Assembly (NCBI GenBank): GCA_947448095.1
Contig: CANFNN010000044.1
Coordinates: 1-14,337, forward strand
DNA: 14,337 bases
From: Bacteriovoracaceae bacterium
Lineage (GTDB): Bacteria > Bdellovibrionota > Bacteriovoracia > Bacteriovoracales > Bacteriovoracaceae
Direction of reading: 5' to 3'
This document shows positions 5,997 to 13,458 of the stretch, in pieces. Below the pieces are notes generated by a model. That model was not told the origin of the DNA. It did not search any database and saw nothing but the letters and a program-made list of their open reading frames with translations. Each line of letters begins with the position of its first letter. The first letter of the stretch is position 1. A program made the position numbers and the translations under genes.

Positions 5997-8827
5997 TAAA
6001 AGTATCCACCCAAGGTGGTGAAGAAAAACTCATAATTATTTTTTTTCTCATCCCCGTAAAGCACATAGCTTCCGCGTATACCTAAAGTAATAGGAACAAA
6101 AATCCTGAGTAAATGTGTCTCCATCAGAACTTCCCATCCAGTGGAAGCTGCATGGTATTGGTTGGATCGATAGCGACCAGACATTTCATCATAAAAAAGA
6201 TTCATCGAAATTCGCTTAAAATAAGCATAACTAGACAAATGCCAGTCAGGATAAAACATTGGCATTAAATAGTTTCCAGAATATTTTCGTGACTCATCCA
6301 TGAAAATATTAGTGGTACCTCTAGGGCGATAAATGTAACTCGCATACTGATAGGACTGGTCTCTTTGCTTTTCATAAGCTAACTGATGAAAAAATGAGTG
6401 ATGCTGAAAAAATCCAGGAAGAAAAAATCTGCTATCAGTGCTTAGAATTGATCCTTTCATGTCTTTGCCAGTTATCTCTCTTCCTTCTTCAAGATGAGAG
6501 AGCAGGGAAAATCCTAAAGGAGAATTGAGATCACGCCGGGAAAGGCGGGAAAGAAAACTGTACTGAAGTTCAGCACCAGGAGAAAAGAGGCCCCCTGATT
6601 TGATCTCTGTTTGGTCAGTTGTATTTTTGCCCAAAACTTTTATGACTTTCCCAAAAGTTCTCAAATTAAAACTATGAGTAAAGCGGCCAGCGATTTTTTT
6701 CCATGGTACCTGAATACCACCTTCAAAGGTGCCTTCTTCCCAATGATCCTTAATTTTACTCCCCCCACTTGTAAAAATATTTTGAGAGCGCCCACCATAA
6801 GCAGAACGTAGGTCAAAAACCGGATAGTAGTGAGACCATGCAGCTGAGACAAAACCCTGGGATTCTTTTTCATTTAAATCATGGCTCGCACCCACTGTGA
6901 GTGAAAACTTATTCAAAACATCTCTGGAAAGTCCTTGAATACTTATGGTGCTCGAAAGCGGAGGAGCAATAAAAAACCAACTATGGAGATTCACGGCCTT
7001 CTTCACTTGTGAATAATCAGTAGTAGGATAATTATCAGCTTCAAAAAACTTCTTATCCATTTGTGTCGAAGCTTCGACTTGAGCAAACTTTTCATAAAAA
7101 GGGACAAAACTGTTGGAAGAGTTTTGTTTTTCATCCCAAGGAAGATTTTTAGTCACAATATTCATGCCACTGGCAGTGTAGTCGTTATAAATTAACGAAT
7201 CTTGAAAGACCGAAGGAGCATAGGCGCCATAGCGAGCACTGGTTAATTGGATTAGTTCAGAGTTTGAGACTTCAAAAATATTATCAATTCCGGAGGTGGG
7301 GCTTTCAATAAGGATCCTGCCATCATAGGTTGAAAGAAAGCCCAAGTTGGTTATGGTCTTAGGCAAGAGAACTGTTTCTTCCTGATCCAATAGTGAAAGC
7401 TTTACGACTTCTTTTTGATCATTGCCATCTTTAACAACCATGACGATTTGATTGTGACTGATCCAGTCAAGGGACGTGATGACTTTATCCTCGGGATATT
7501 TCAGTCGATAAACCTCTTTGCCGCTTAGACTTCGAACAACCACATGTTGCCCCTGAAGCACATCCCACTCAACGTATAAAACATACTCGCCTGTATAGTC
7601 GAGAACCGCGAGGCGACCTTTTGTTTTACGAAAGTCACTGATCTCTTTTTTGGTCTTCAGATCAAATACTCTTATGCGAGAAAAATCTCTATAACCCCAA
7701 CGAGGATCAATTTCCCATTCAACAAAGGCAAAGCGTCCATTTCTCACTTTGTAAGGGTATTCATTTTGAAGGATGCCCGGATAGAGAATCGTTTTCTCAA
7801 AAGCTCCATCAGTTACAACAAACTGAGGGATATAGGAGAGACCTTTTTTTAGGGCAAAAAACTTATCTTTCGCCAGTGCCTGTGGGTAGAGATAATTAAT
7901 CCAATCATTTTTGACAAAATGATTTTTGACTTCATAAGGAGTCACATTTAATTCAGATTCTTTTTCTTTCCAGCTTGTAATTAAGTCCTTAATGGTAGAA
8001 TGATAAAATTTTTCAAATTCATCCCCAGTTAACAATTCATAGGAATTATAGAACGTCAGCGGATTGTAGGAGCGCTTAGAGGCCTTATCAGCAATTTGTG
8101 ACAGAAATAAATCGCCGTATTTATTTCTCATAAACGTTGTATAAAAATATCCATAAACGTAATGATTGGGAATATAGTCTTGGTAAGACCCGAGATGGGC
8201 CTTATCATAATCATAATCTCTTCCACTTAAAAGAATCGCCCGCAAATCTCTCTCAAAAAGTGGCAAGCGCCCTCGCCCGCCTTTAGTCAAAGCCGTCTCA
8301 ACACCAACAGCATCTCCTTCTAAAAACCACGGTGGCAGAGTCAGTCCCAGGCCAAGTGCTTGACCAATTTCTCCCAAAAATATTTCAAACACCCGATTGA
8401 AGCCTTGTCTGGTTTTTTGAAATTGAACCACATGCCGAAATTCATGCACTGACAGAGTTTTTAGCCATTCGGTGTTAGTCAATTCGGGATCGATTGCAGG
8501 GGTGACGTACCACTCAGATCTTCTTGGGGCCAAAGTCACAAATCCATTTGAAATGGTGGATTGATTCTGAAGGACCAAAGAAATTTTCTTGGGTAAAACC
8601 TCTAAAGAGCGAGTCACAAGTGGATAGGCGGTTTCCAAAAGATGACTTACACGTTGTGCTTGTTTTTCAATTTCTCTTGGGAAGATTATCTCAAAGTGCT
8701 CAGTGTCTATTTTTTTCCATTCCAATGAAGAAGGATTTTGCTCATAATCGACACCTAAGGGTGGAGCTTCTATGACACTTGCAATACCAGAAACTAAAAA
8801 CAAAAATGCTGAGATAAGTGCGAGCAT
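5996..8827 (-). CDS. Large outer-membrane gluzincin-like protease with beta-propeller and C-terminal beta-barrel
   Basis: The 943-residue protein has a Sec signal peptide (hydrophobic residues 2-16, probable cleavage near 18-21) and three parts. Residues 30-290 form a peptidase-like domain: HEFRH at 128-132 (His128, Glu129, His132) followed by PPWFLEGDA, where Glu170 is the expected third zinc ligand, the HExxH...E pattern of gluzincins (clan MA). Residues 300-560 carry repeated four-strand units such as RIRVFDLKTKKEI and VVVRSLSGKEVYRL, typical of a TolB/WD-like beta-propeller. Residues 620-943 alternate polar and aromatic residues and end in GGYF, with a terminal Phe as in BAM-inserted outer-membrane barrels. 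The likely location is the outer membrane with the protease domain in the periplasm or on the surface. The start is preceded by GAGAGGG. It leads an operon with a methyltransferase, a lipoprotein and an exporter. Substrate unknown. Confidence 0.85.
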   Translation of the reverse strand: MLALISAFLFLVSGIASVIEAPPLGVDYEQNPSSLEWKKIDTEHFEIIFPREIEKQAQRVSHLLETAYPLVTRSLEVLPKKISLVLQNQSTISNGFVTLAPRRSEWYVTPAIDPELTNTEWLKTLSVHEFRHVVQFQKTRQGFNRVFEIFLGEIGQALGLGLTLPPWFLEGDAVGVETALTKGGRGRLPLFERDLRAILLSGRDYDYDKAHLGSYQDYIPNHYVYGYFYTTFMRNKYGDLFLSQIADKASKRSYNPLTFYNSYELLTGDEFEKFYHSTIKDLITSWKEKESELNVTPYEVKNHFVKNDWINYLYPQALAKDKFFALKKGLSYIPQFVVTDGAFEKTILYPGILQNEYPYKVRNGRFAFVEWEIDPRWGYRDFSRIRVFDLKTKKEISDFRKTKGRLAVLDYTGEYVLYVEWDVLQGQHVVVRSLSGKEVYRLKYPEDKVITSLDWISHNQIVMVVKDGNDQKEVVKLSLLDQEETVLLPKTITNLGFLSTYDGRILIESPTSGIDNIFEVSNSELIQLTSARYGAYAPSVFQDSLIYNDYTASGMNIVTKNLPWDEKQNSSNSFVPFYEKFAQVEASTQMDKKFFEADNYPTTDYSQVKKAVNLHSWFFIAPPLSSTISIQGLSRDVLNKFSLTVGASHDLNEKESQGFVSAAWSHYYPVFDLRSAYGGRSQNIFTSGGSKIKDHWEEGTFEGGIQVPWKKIAGRFTHSFNLRTFGKVIKVLGKNTTDQTEIKSGGLFSPGAELQYSFLSRLSRRDLNSPLGFSLLSHLEEGREITGKDMKGSILSTDSRFFLPGFFQHHSFFHQLAYEKQRDQSYQYASYIYRPRGTTNIFMDESRKYSGNYLMPMFYPDWHLSSYAYFKRISMNLFYDEMSGRYRSNQYHAASTGWEVLMETHLLRIFVPITLGIRGSYVLYGDEKKNNYEFFFTTLGGYF

Positions 8828-8871
8828 TAAATCCCTCTCAAGTATGGTAAAAAAAGGATAACAAGCTTAAT

Positions 8872-9738
8872 TCAGAGTTGGAAGGAGATAAGCTCATCCC
8901 AAAGCTTTTTTGCGACAGGACCGAGCTGCTGTTTTTTTAATCGAATAAGATGAATATCAAGTTCTTTAGGATGAATGTCTTCAAAATTTAAAATCACAAT
9001 TTTTTTTTCTTTTAGTTCCTGCTCAATCGAATTTAGGGGCAGATGTCCCCATCCCAATCCCGCTAGGATGATATCGCGCTTAAAGTTTTTATCTAAAAGG
9101 CGCCATTTCTTGCCACTTTCAAGAAGCCCAAAACTTGCGCCCTTGGGATTTGAATCCCCTATAACTATCTGATCAATATCCATTAAATCGTTTTGGGTTT
9201 TTACTTTTCGTTCTTTCAGCAGTTCTCGGTTAATGACAGGAACCATTTTAACCGTTGTAAAAGGAACAATCTCAAGGCTCGCCCTATCACTTACAAAATG
9301 AGTTATTCCAATCTGGGTTTCATGATCCAAGACTTTTCTCTCAGCTTCCGATAACAGATCAAGGCTCATGTGAAGTTTTGTGAAGGGATGCTGATCACTG
9401 AAGGACTTAAACATCTTGAGTAGTCCAGGATGAAGAAAAATTCCATCCATTGAAATGCCTATTTCCGGTTCTTCTTTTAACTGAAAAGATTTACTTAAGT
9501 GATCGAGCTCATTCATTCCTTGAATAATTTTTAAGGAGCGCTCATGCAGTGCCCTTCCATGATCAGTTAAAGTGGGGCGATAAGCACTCCGATCAAAAAG
9601 CTCCACTTCCATCTCCGCTTCCAATTTCTTGATAGAAAAGCTTATGGCAGGTTGAGTTTTACTAAGTGCGTCGGCCGCAGCTTTAAAACTACCGGTCTGC
9701 ACAATCTTATGAAAAACAAGGAGTTGCTCAAATGTCAT
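8872..9738 (-). CDS. LysR-family transcriptional regulator
   Basis: The 288-residue DNA-binding protein has the normal LysR length. The N-terminal winged helix-turn-helix is clear: FHKIVQTGSFKAAADALSKT, then QPAISFSIKKLEAEMEVELFDR (about 8-50), with the usual Gln-Pro-Ala-Ile-Ser turn and the Leu-Phe-Asp-Arg wing. A linker helix to about residue 90 leads to the effector-binding alpha/beta domain (about 91-288), beginning EIGISMDGIFLHPG and containing a second-lobe segment around DQIVIGDS. The ligand cannot be read from sequence. It is divergent from the YceI-family gene, which LysR regulators commonly control, and its stop lies 44 bases before the protease operon on the same strand with no terminator between. 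It could therefore regulate either or both. The ATG at 9738 lacks a strong ribosome site. Confidence 0.93.
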   Translation of the reverse strand: MTFEQLLVFHKIVQTGSFKAAADALSKTQPAISFSIKKLEAEMEVELFDRSAYRPTLTDHGRALHERSLKIIQGMNELDHLSKSFQLKEEPEIGISMDGIFLHPGLLKMFKSFSDQHPFTKLHMSLDLLSEAERKVLDHETQIGITHFVSDRASLEIVPFTTVKMVPVINRELLKERKVKTQNDLMDIDQIVIGDSNPKGASFGLLESGKKWRLLDKNFKRDIILAGLGWGHLPLNSIEQELKEKKIVILNFEDIHPKELDIHLIRLKKQQLGPVAKKLWDELISFQL

Positions 9739-9854
9739 CTTAATAAGCTTTTTTTATGGTGTAGATCAAAAAATGTTACTTTTTTTTTATCAGAAACTCC
9801 CGCATTATAAAACCACTTCTTAACAAAAAATATTTCAATTCAAGGAGAAATAAA
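9739..9854. promoter_or_regulatory. Divergent control region between the LysR regulator gene and the yceI-like gene
   Basis: This 116-base, AT-rich region should hold promoters for both directions and the LysR binding site. For the plus strand a TATAAA -10-like hexamer lies at 9806-9811, but its -35 region is only a T-run. A strong AAGGAG ribosome site is at 9842-9847. T7 (9749-9755) and A6 (9768-9773) tracts frame ATGGTGTAGATC in the middle. I could not find a convincing T-N11-A dyad for a LysR box. Confidence 0.4.
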
Positions 9855-10451
9855 ATGAAGACACTTTTAACGATGATGCTCGCACTTGCGACAACTCTGG
9901 CCACTGCAGCTCAAGACAAGCCAATGACTACAAGCTACAAAATTGACAATGCAGCTTCAACCGTCGGTTGGGCAGCTAAGAAAGTTGTAGGCGGACACAA
10001 TGGTAATGTTTCAATCAAAGATGGAACAATTACTCTCACTGGCGAAATTATCACTGCTGGCGAAATCAATGTTGATATGAGCAGTATTACTGTTGCTGAT
10101 ATCCCTGCAACTGATGAATACAATGCCAAATTAGTTGGACACCTTAAGTCTCCTGACTTTTTCAATATCGAAAAATTCCCAGGCGCAAAACTAGTAATCA
10201 AAAGCTCTGAAAAAACAAAAACAGGTCTTAAAATTAAAGGTGATTTAACATTTGTTGGAAAAACAAACGCAATTGAGTTTGATGCTGTCGTTTCAAACGT
10301 AAAAGGTGTTTACACAGCTAAGTCTAACGTTGTTCTTGATCGTACAAAATGGGACCTTAAATACGGTTCAACTGACTTTTTCAAAGGTCTTGGCGATAAG
10401 GCAATTAACAACGAATTCACTCTAGCTATCAATCTTTCAGCTAAAAAATAA
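9855..10451 (+). CDS. Secreted YceI-family protein
   Basis: The 198-residue protein has a Sec signal peptide (MKTLLTMMLALATTLATAA, cleavage near residue 19) and a mature domain of the normal YceI length, about 175 residues. Family features are easy to follow: the opening YKIDNAASTVGWAAKKVVGG, then GHLKSPDFFNIEKFPGAKLV, a central GDLTFVGKT and DRTKWDLKYGS near the end. YceI proteins form an extended lipocalin-like barrel that binds isoprenoid or quinone-like lipids in the periplasm. They have been linked to polyisoprenoid handling, stress and acid response; the exact ligand here is unknown. The start is well supported by AAGGAG 7 bases upstream, and codon use suggests good expression. It is divergent from a LysR regulator and closed by its own strong terminator, so it is a single-gene transcript. 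Confidence 0.94.
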   Translation: MKTLLTMMLALATTLATAAQDKPMTTSYKIDNAASTVGWAAKKVVGGHNGNVSIKDGTITLTGEIITAGEINVDMSSITVADIPATDEYNAKLVGHLKSPDFFNIEKFPGAKLVIKSSEKTKTGLKIKGDLTFVGKTNAIEFDAVVSNVKGVYTAKSNVVLDRTKWDLKYGSTDFFKGLGDKAINNEFTLAINLSAKK

Positions 10452-10466
10452 TTCTGTGATTTCTCT

Positions 10467-10490
10467 GGGCCCCGAAAGGGGCCCTTTTTT
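10467..10490 (+). terminator. Rho-independent terminator of the YceI-family gene
   Basis: A perfect 7-bp all-GC stem (GGGCCCC at 10467-10473 with GGGGCCC at 10478-10484) is capped by a GAAA tetraloop at 10474-10477. Six T residues follow at 10485-10490. It begins 15 bases after the stop codon and separates this gene from the subtilase gene. Confidence 0.95.
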
Positions 10491-10491
10491 C

Positions 10492-10527
10492 TCGAAAAAG
10501 CCTTCTTTTGCTAATACAATTCTGAAA
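10492..10527 (+). promoter_or_regulatory. Candidate promoter giving a leaderless subtilase mRNA
   Basis: TCGAAA at 10492-10497 (4 of 6 matches to TTGACA) and TACAAT at 10515-10520 (5 of 6 to TATAAT) are separated by the ideal 17 bases. Transcription would start 6 or 7 bases after the -10, at about 10526-10527, where the A of the ATG is. No Shine-Dalgarno sequence precedes the ATG, and an in-frame TAA at 10512-10514 rules out an earlier start. Confidence 0.5.
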
Positions 10528-12155
10528 TGCGAAGTCTTCTTTTTTTCCTGTTTATTTTCTGCACCAATGCTCTAGCTGCAACAACGATTGCCATCATTGA
10601 TACGGGCTTTGACCTCGATCATGATTTTTTAAAACCTAAAATCCTTAAACAAGAAACTGATGAAGAGGCCTTGAATCCTGGCCTCAGTGAGTTCAATGGT
10701 TGGCAGTTTAATGATAATTCCCATTTGAAAGTACCAGTCATTAAAGACCAGTCCTTACTTCAAGAGATCCTTCTTTACCGAAACCTTCGTGCAAAGGGTC
10801 ACAGTGATGGGTTATCTCTCGCCGAATTTGAATGGTTTAAAAAAAGAAGTAATGATAAAGAATTCATGCTTCAGGTGAAGAACTTTAAAAAACATTCACA
10901 CGGAACTTTCGTTGCAGGAATTGCTCTGAGAGAAGGAGAAAATATTAATATTTTCCCTATTCGTGGTTTGAATATTTCAAATCCTATCGTTGCGATCGAA
11001 GACACTTCCCTGCCTTCAGCGGAGCCCCTCAAAAGTAAAACGCCAGAAGAAAAACTGACCGAAGAGATTCAAAACTCGCAGGACCGAGTGATCCAGAAAT
11101 TTTCTAAAATCTGCCGCTACCTTTCACTCAACGGAATAGCGATTGTAAATGCATCTTACGGAATCACTTACAAGAATATCTCTTCCAAATTTAGAGAAAA
11201 ATATAGGGCCCTCTTGGGATCAGAGATTGAGGAATCCAAACTGCAAAAGTTAATCTTGGATTACTTTAAAAATATTCACGACCGAACAAGCAAAATTATC
11301 CAGAAATACCCGCGTATGTTATTTGTTTTTTCCGCCGGAAATTCTGGCGTAGATAATGATCTCTTTGCCCACTATCCCTCTAAAATCAAGCTTCCAAACA
11401 CTCTTTCCGTTGGTGCTATGAACGGGGATTATTTAGCGAGTTTTTCTAATTTTGGTAAAATCAATGTTGATATAGGGGCTCCCGGTGTGGCGATTCTCTC
11501 CCTAGTCCCAAGGGTTTACTCGCAAGACGGAAAAGATCTTTATTCGCCCTCGAGTGGAACTTCCATGGCAGCTCCTTATATTTCAAACCTTGCCGCACAA
11601 ATTTTAAACATCAATTTAAAATTAAAACCTCAGGAGATAAAACAAATTATCCTTGAGACAGGTGATGAAAAAGATTATTTAAAATTGAAATTTTTTTCAG
11701 GATCTATCGTAAACAACAAGCGTGCCATTAATGCGGCCTTGCTTTCTCGAGACATGTCACTTGACCAGTCCATCACCCTGGCAAAATCGGGACTCATCCC
11801 AATGGAGGATTCCGTTTCAATTGGGCGCCCGCCATCAATGGATGCTTTTGAGTTAAAAAATAAAGTCATGGATGCGATTCCTAAGGATATCTCACCTCAG
11901 GAAATCGAAGAAATCCAGTCTACCAGTGAAGAGTCTTTGCCAGATCAGGACTTAAAGACAGATAAACCGGACAATTTAATCCCGCTTCCTTCAGTAGTGC
12001 CAACTGCTCCGAACTTACCCGTTGATCCAGTCCCTTCCAGTCAAAGTGAAGGACAATCTCCCCCACCTTCCTTGGCGCCTGAGTCATCTTCTTCTCCAGC
12101 TTCACCTCAACCGCCCCAAACTCCAAATTCAGAGATTTTGCCTTCATCGCCATAA
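10527..12155 (+). CDS. Secreted subtilisin-like serine protease (S8) with Pro/Ser-rich tail
   Basis: The 542-residue protein has a Sec signal peptide (residues 1-17, ending NALA) and then directly a subtilase domain. The catalytic Asp25 is in IAIIDTGFD, His125 in HSHGTFVAG, the oxyanion Asn272 in SAGNSG and the nucleophile Ser346 in SSGTSMAAP, so it should be active. The Asp-His distance is 100 residues against about 32 in subtilisin, and His-Asn is 147 against about 91, so two charged insertions are present (about 45-115 and 150-205). There is no room for the usual N-terminal propeptide. The domain ends near 405. An acidic linker leads to a Pro/Ser-rich tail (465-542, about 20 Pro) encoded opposite the osmC-like gene. 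The start is fixed by an in-frame stop just upstream. It is likely exported and degrades protein outside the cytoplasm. Confidence 0.92.
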   Translation: MRSLLFFLFIFCTNALAATTIAIIDTGFDLDHDFLKPKILKQETDEEALNPGLSEFNGWQFNDNSHLKVPVIKDQSLLQEILLYRNLRAKGHSDGLSLAEFEWFKKRSNDKEFMLQVKNFKKHSHGTFVAGIALREGENINIFPIRGLNISNPIVAIEDTSLPSAEPLKSKTPEEKLTEEIQNSQDRVIQKFSKICRYLSLNGIAIVNASYGITYKNISSKFREKYRALLGSEIEESKLQKLILDYFKNIHDRTSKIIQKYPRMLFVFSAGNSGVDNDLFAHYPSKIKLPNTLSVGAMNGDYLASFSNFGKINVDIGAPGVAILSLVPRVYSQDGKDLYSPSSGTSMAAPYISNLAAQILNINLKLKPQEIKQIILETGDEKDYLKLKFFSGSIVNNKRAINAALLSRDMSLDQSITLAKSGLIPMEDSVSIGRPPSMDAFELKNKVMDAIPKDISPQEIEEIQSTSEESLPDQDLKTDKPDNLIPLPSVVPTAPNLPVDPVPSSQSEGQSPPPSLAPESSSSPASPQPPQTPNSEILPSSP

Positions 12156-12324
12156 TAGTCAGCATGCAACTGGCAAGCGAGGTGGAGAGAAGATCCGTGG
12201 GCGAGAAGGCTTCGCCGTTACCTTGGTTATCTTTGGGTGCATCGGTAATAATTTGGTTACTTGAATCAATGTGGGTGGCCTGAGTGCGAAATCCACCTTG
12301 ATACTGAACATTCATGAATGACAT
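11920..12324 (-). CDS. OsmC/Ohr-family peroxiredoxin
   Basis: I choose the ATG at 12324 (134 residues): GTAGG precedes it, and the sequence then opens as the family does, MNVQYQGGFRTQATH. The in-frame ATG at 12360 lacks a ribosome site and overlaps a probable -10 element. OsmC-family proteins are homodimeric, thiol-based peroxidases that reduce organic hydroperoxides. The peroxidatic Cys53 is in SPTDLLSTSLASCMLT and the resolving Cys118 in GLNCPVYLSL. The pair and its spacing fit the family, and the length is normal for the YhfA/OsmC-like group. From about residue 57 to the stop the gene is antisense to the 3' end of the subtilase gene (236 bases). Both frames look real. Expression would start from a divergent promoter shared with the fumarase region. 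Confidence 0.9.
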   Translation of the reverse strand: MSFMNVQYQGGFRTQATHIDSSNQIITDAPKDNQGNGEAFSPTDLLSTSLASCMLTIMAMKAKSLNLEFGAVEVKLEKKMTQAPRKVGEIVLHFDWKGLDQRVSSEQLALLKEAGLNCPVYLSLSPDLAKTLHW

Positions 12325-12358
12325 ATGACCTACTTTGCAGTTTTTTACTAATAAACTC

Positions 12359-12387
12359 ATTATGTACGAAAAAGGCTTGGGTGAGAA
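12359..12387 (-). promoter_or_regulatory. Candidate promoter of the OsmC-family gene
   Basis: On the minus strand TTCTCA (12387-12382, 4 of 6) and CATAAT (12364-12359, 5 of 6) are 17 bases apart. The start would be near 12352, leaving a 5' leader of about 28 bases to the ATG at 12324. This supports the shorter OsmC start. Confidence 0.4.
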
Positions 12388-12392
12388 TGGCC

Positions 12393-12420
12393 TTAATACC
12401 TGTCAGATTAAGTTTATAAA
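12393..12420 (+). promoter_or_regulatory. Candidate promoter of the fumarase genes
   Basis: TTAATA at 12393-12398 (4 of 6) and TATAAA at 12415-12420 (5 of 6) are separated by 16 bases, in the divergent region shared with the OsmC-family gene. Transcription would start near 12427, about 60 bases before the chosen fumarase start. Confidence 0.35.
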
Positions 12421-12485
12421 GTTTTCCCTTCAAAAAGCCCCTCGGGGAACATAAAATGGATCCATTCATTTTAAGGAGTTCCTCC

Positions 12486-13448
12486 ATGGCCAAAAAAGCT
12501 GCAAAGAAAAAAGTTTCTAAAAAAATTACCCCGAAGAAGGTGGTCAAGGTTGTTAAAAAAATAGATAGCAAACAACAAACAATTGATTCACTTATCGAAC
12601 TCATTCGTGTCACTTCAACAGAAGTGCCTGATGATGTTTTTAAAACCATCGTAGCGGCTGCCAAAAGTGAAGAAAAAGATACGATTGCTGATTATGCTAT
12701 GGGCATCATTAAAAAAAATATCGATCTGGCTAAATATAAATCACAACCACTTTGCCAGGACACTGGAACGGTTATTTTTTACATCTATCATCCGGCAGGC
12801 TTTCACCAAACACCGTTCAAGGAACTAGTAAAAAAATCAGTCACACTTGCAACAAAGAAAGGCTACCTAAGACAGAATTCTGTGAATTCGCTAACTGGTG
12901 AGAACGCTGGAACTAATCTTGGAGAAGGTCATCCTTCGATTCATTTCTATGAGCATAAAGGAAGTGAAGTTGAAGTGAAGTTGGTTCTTAAAGGCGGAGG
13001 ATGTGAAAACGTCTCAGCTCAATACTCACTGCCTGATACTACCATAGGTGCTGGACGAGATCTTGAAGGAGTTCGTAAAGTTATCCTCGATGCCGTTCAA
13101 AAAGCTCAAGGCAAAGGCTGTGGACCAGGAGCACTTGGTGTTTGTGTTGGTGGAGATAGAGCGGATTCGGCTTATTTTGCTAAGAAACAACTTCTTCGTA
13201 AGCTCGATGACAAAAACTCACTCAAGGATCTGGATAAACTTGAAAAAGAAATCGTAGAAACTTGTAACAAACTTGGAATTGGGCCAATGGGATTCGGTGG
13301 TAAAACCACTCTCCTGTCTTGCAAAATTACTCACGCCAACAGAGTTCCAGCATCATTTTTCGTTTCTATTTCCTACATGTGCTGGGCCTTTCGTCGTCAA
13401 GGTATTGCCATGAATAAAAACTTTGCCATCAAGAAATGGCTTTACTAG
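12486..13448 (+). CDS. Class I fumarate hydratase, alpha subunit
   Basis: Oxygen-sensitive [4Fe-4S] hydro-lyase of the TCA cycle (fumarate to L-malate); tartrate dehydratase is a close relative. I place the start at 12486 (320 residues): AAGGAG at 12473-12478 is at ideal spacing, and the ATG at 12456 is weaker. Probable cluster ligands are Cys90 (LCQDTGT), Cys212 (GKGCGPGALG) and Cys299 (YMCWAFRRQG), matching the three-Cys pattern of the family. GGGCENVSAQYSLPD and GPMGFGGKTTLL are further family blocks. The first 32 residues are an unusual Lys/Ala/Val-rich extension (13 Lys in 29). The frame ends at KKWLY with TAG, and the beta subunit gene starts 10 bases later in another frame. Many bacterial relatives carry alpha and beta in one chain, so the gene is split at the linker here. 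Confidence 0.92.
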   Translation: MAKKAAKKKVSKKITPKKVVKVVKKIDSKQQTIDSLIELIRVTSTEVPDDVFKTIVAAAKSEEKDTIADYAMGIIKKNIDLAKYKSQPLCQDTGTVIFYIYHPAGFHQTPFKELVKKSVTLATKKGYLRQNSVNSLTGENAGTNLGEGHPSIHFYEHKGSEVEVKLVLKGGGCENVSAQYSLPDTTIGAGRDLEGVRKVILDAVQKAQGKGCGPGALGVCVGGDRADSAYFAKKQLLRKLDDKNSLKDLDKLEKEIVETCNKLGIGPMGFGGKTTLLSCKITHANRVPASFFVSISYMCWAFRRQGIAMNKNFAIKKWLY

Positions 13449-13458
13449 GAACATGCAC

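Noticed and set aside
6661..6873. Alternative frames inside the large barrel protein gene
   Set aside because: They are short, lack ribosome sites and are explained by the long, coherent 943-residue frame.
9755..9775. FNR-like half site (TTGAT on the minus strand) in the LysR/yceI spacer
   Set aside because: Only one half of the TTGAT-N4-ATCAA dyad is present; the other side does not match.
12325..12360. Longer OsmC-family start at 12360
   Set aside because: No ribosome site precedes it and the ATG falls in the -10 hexamer of the probable promoter; the start at 12324 matches the family N-terminus.
12456..12485. Fumarase alpha starting at the ATG at 12456
   Set aside because: The next ATG has AAGGAG at ideal spacing; the extra ten residues show no conservation. 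The earlier start cannot be completely excluded because GGGGAA lies upstream of it.
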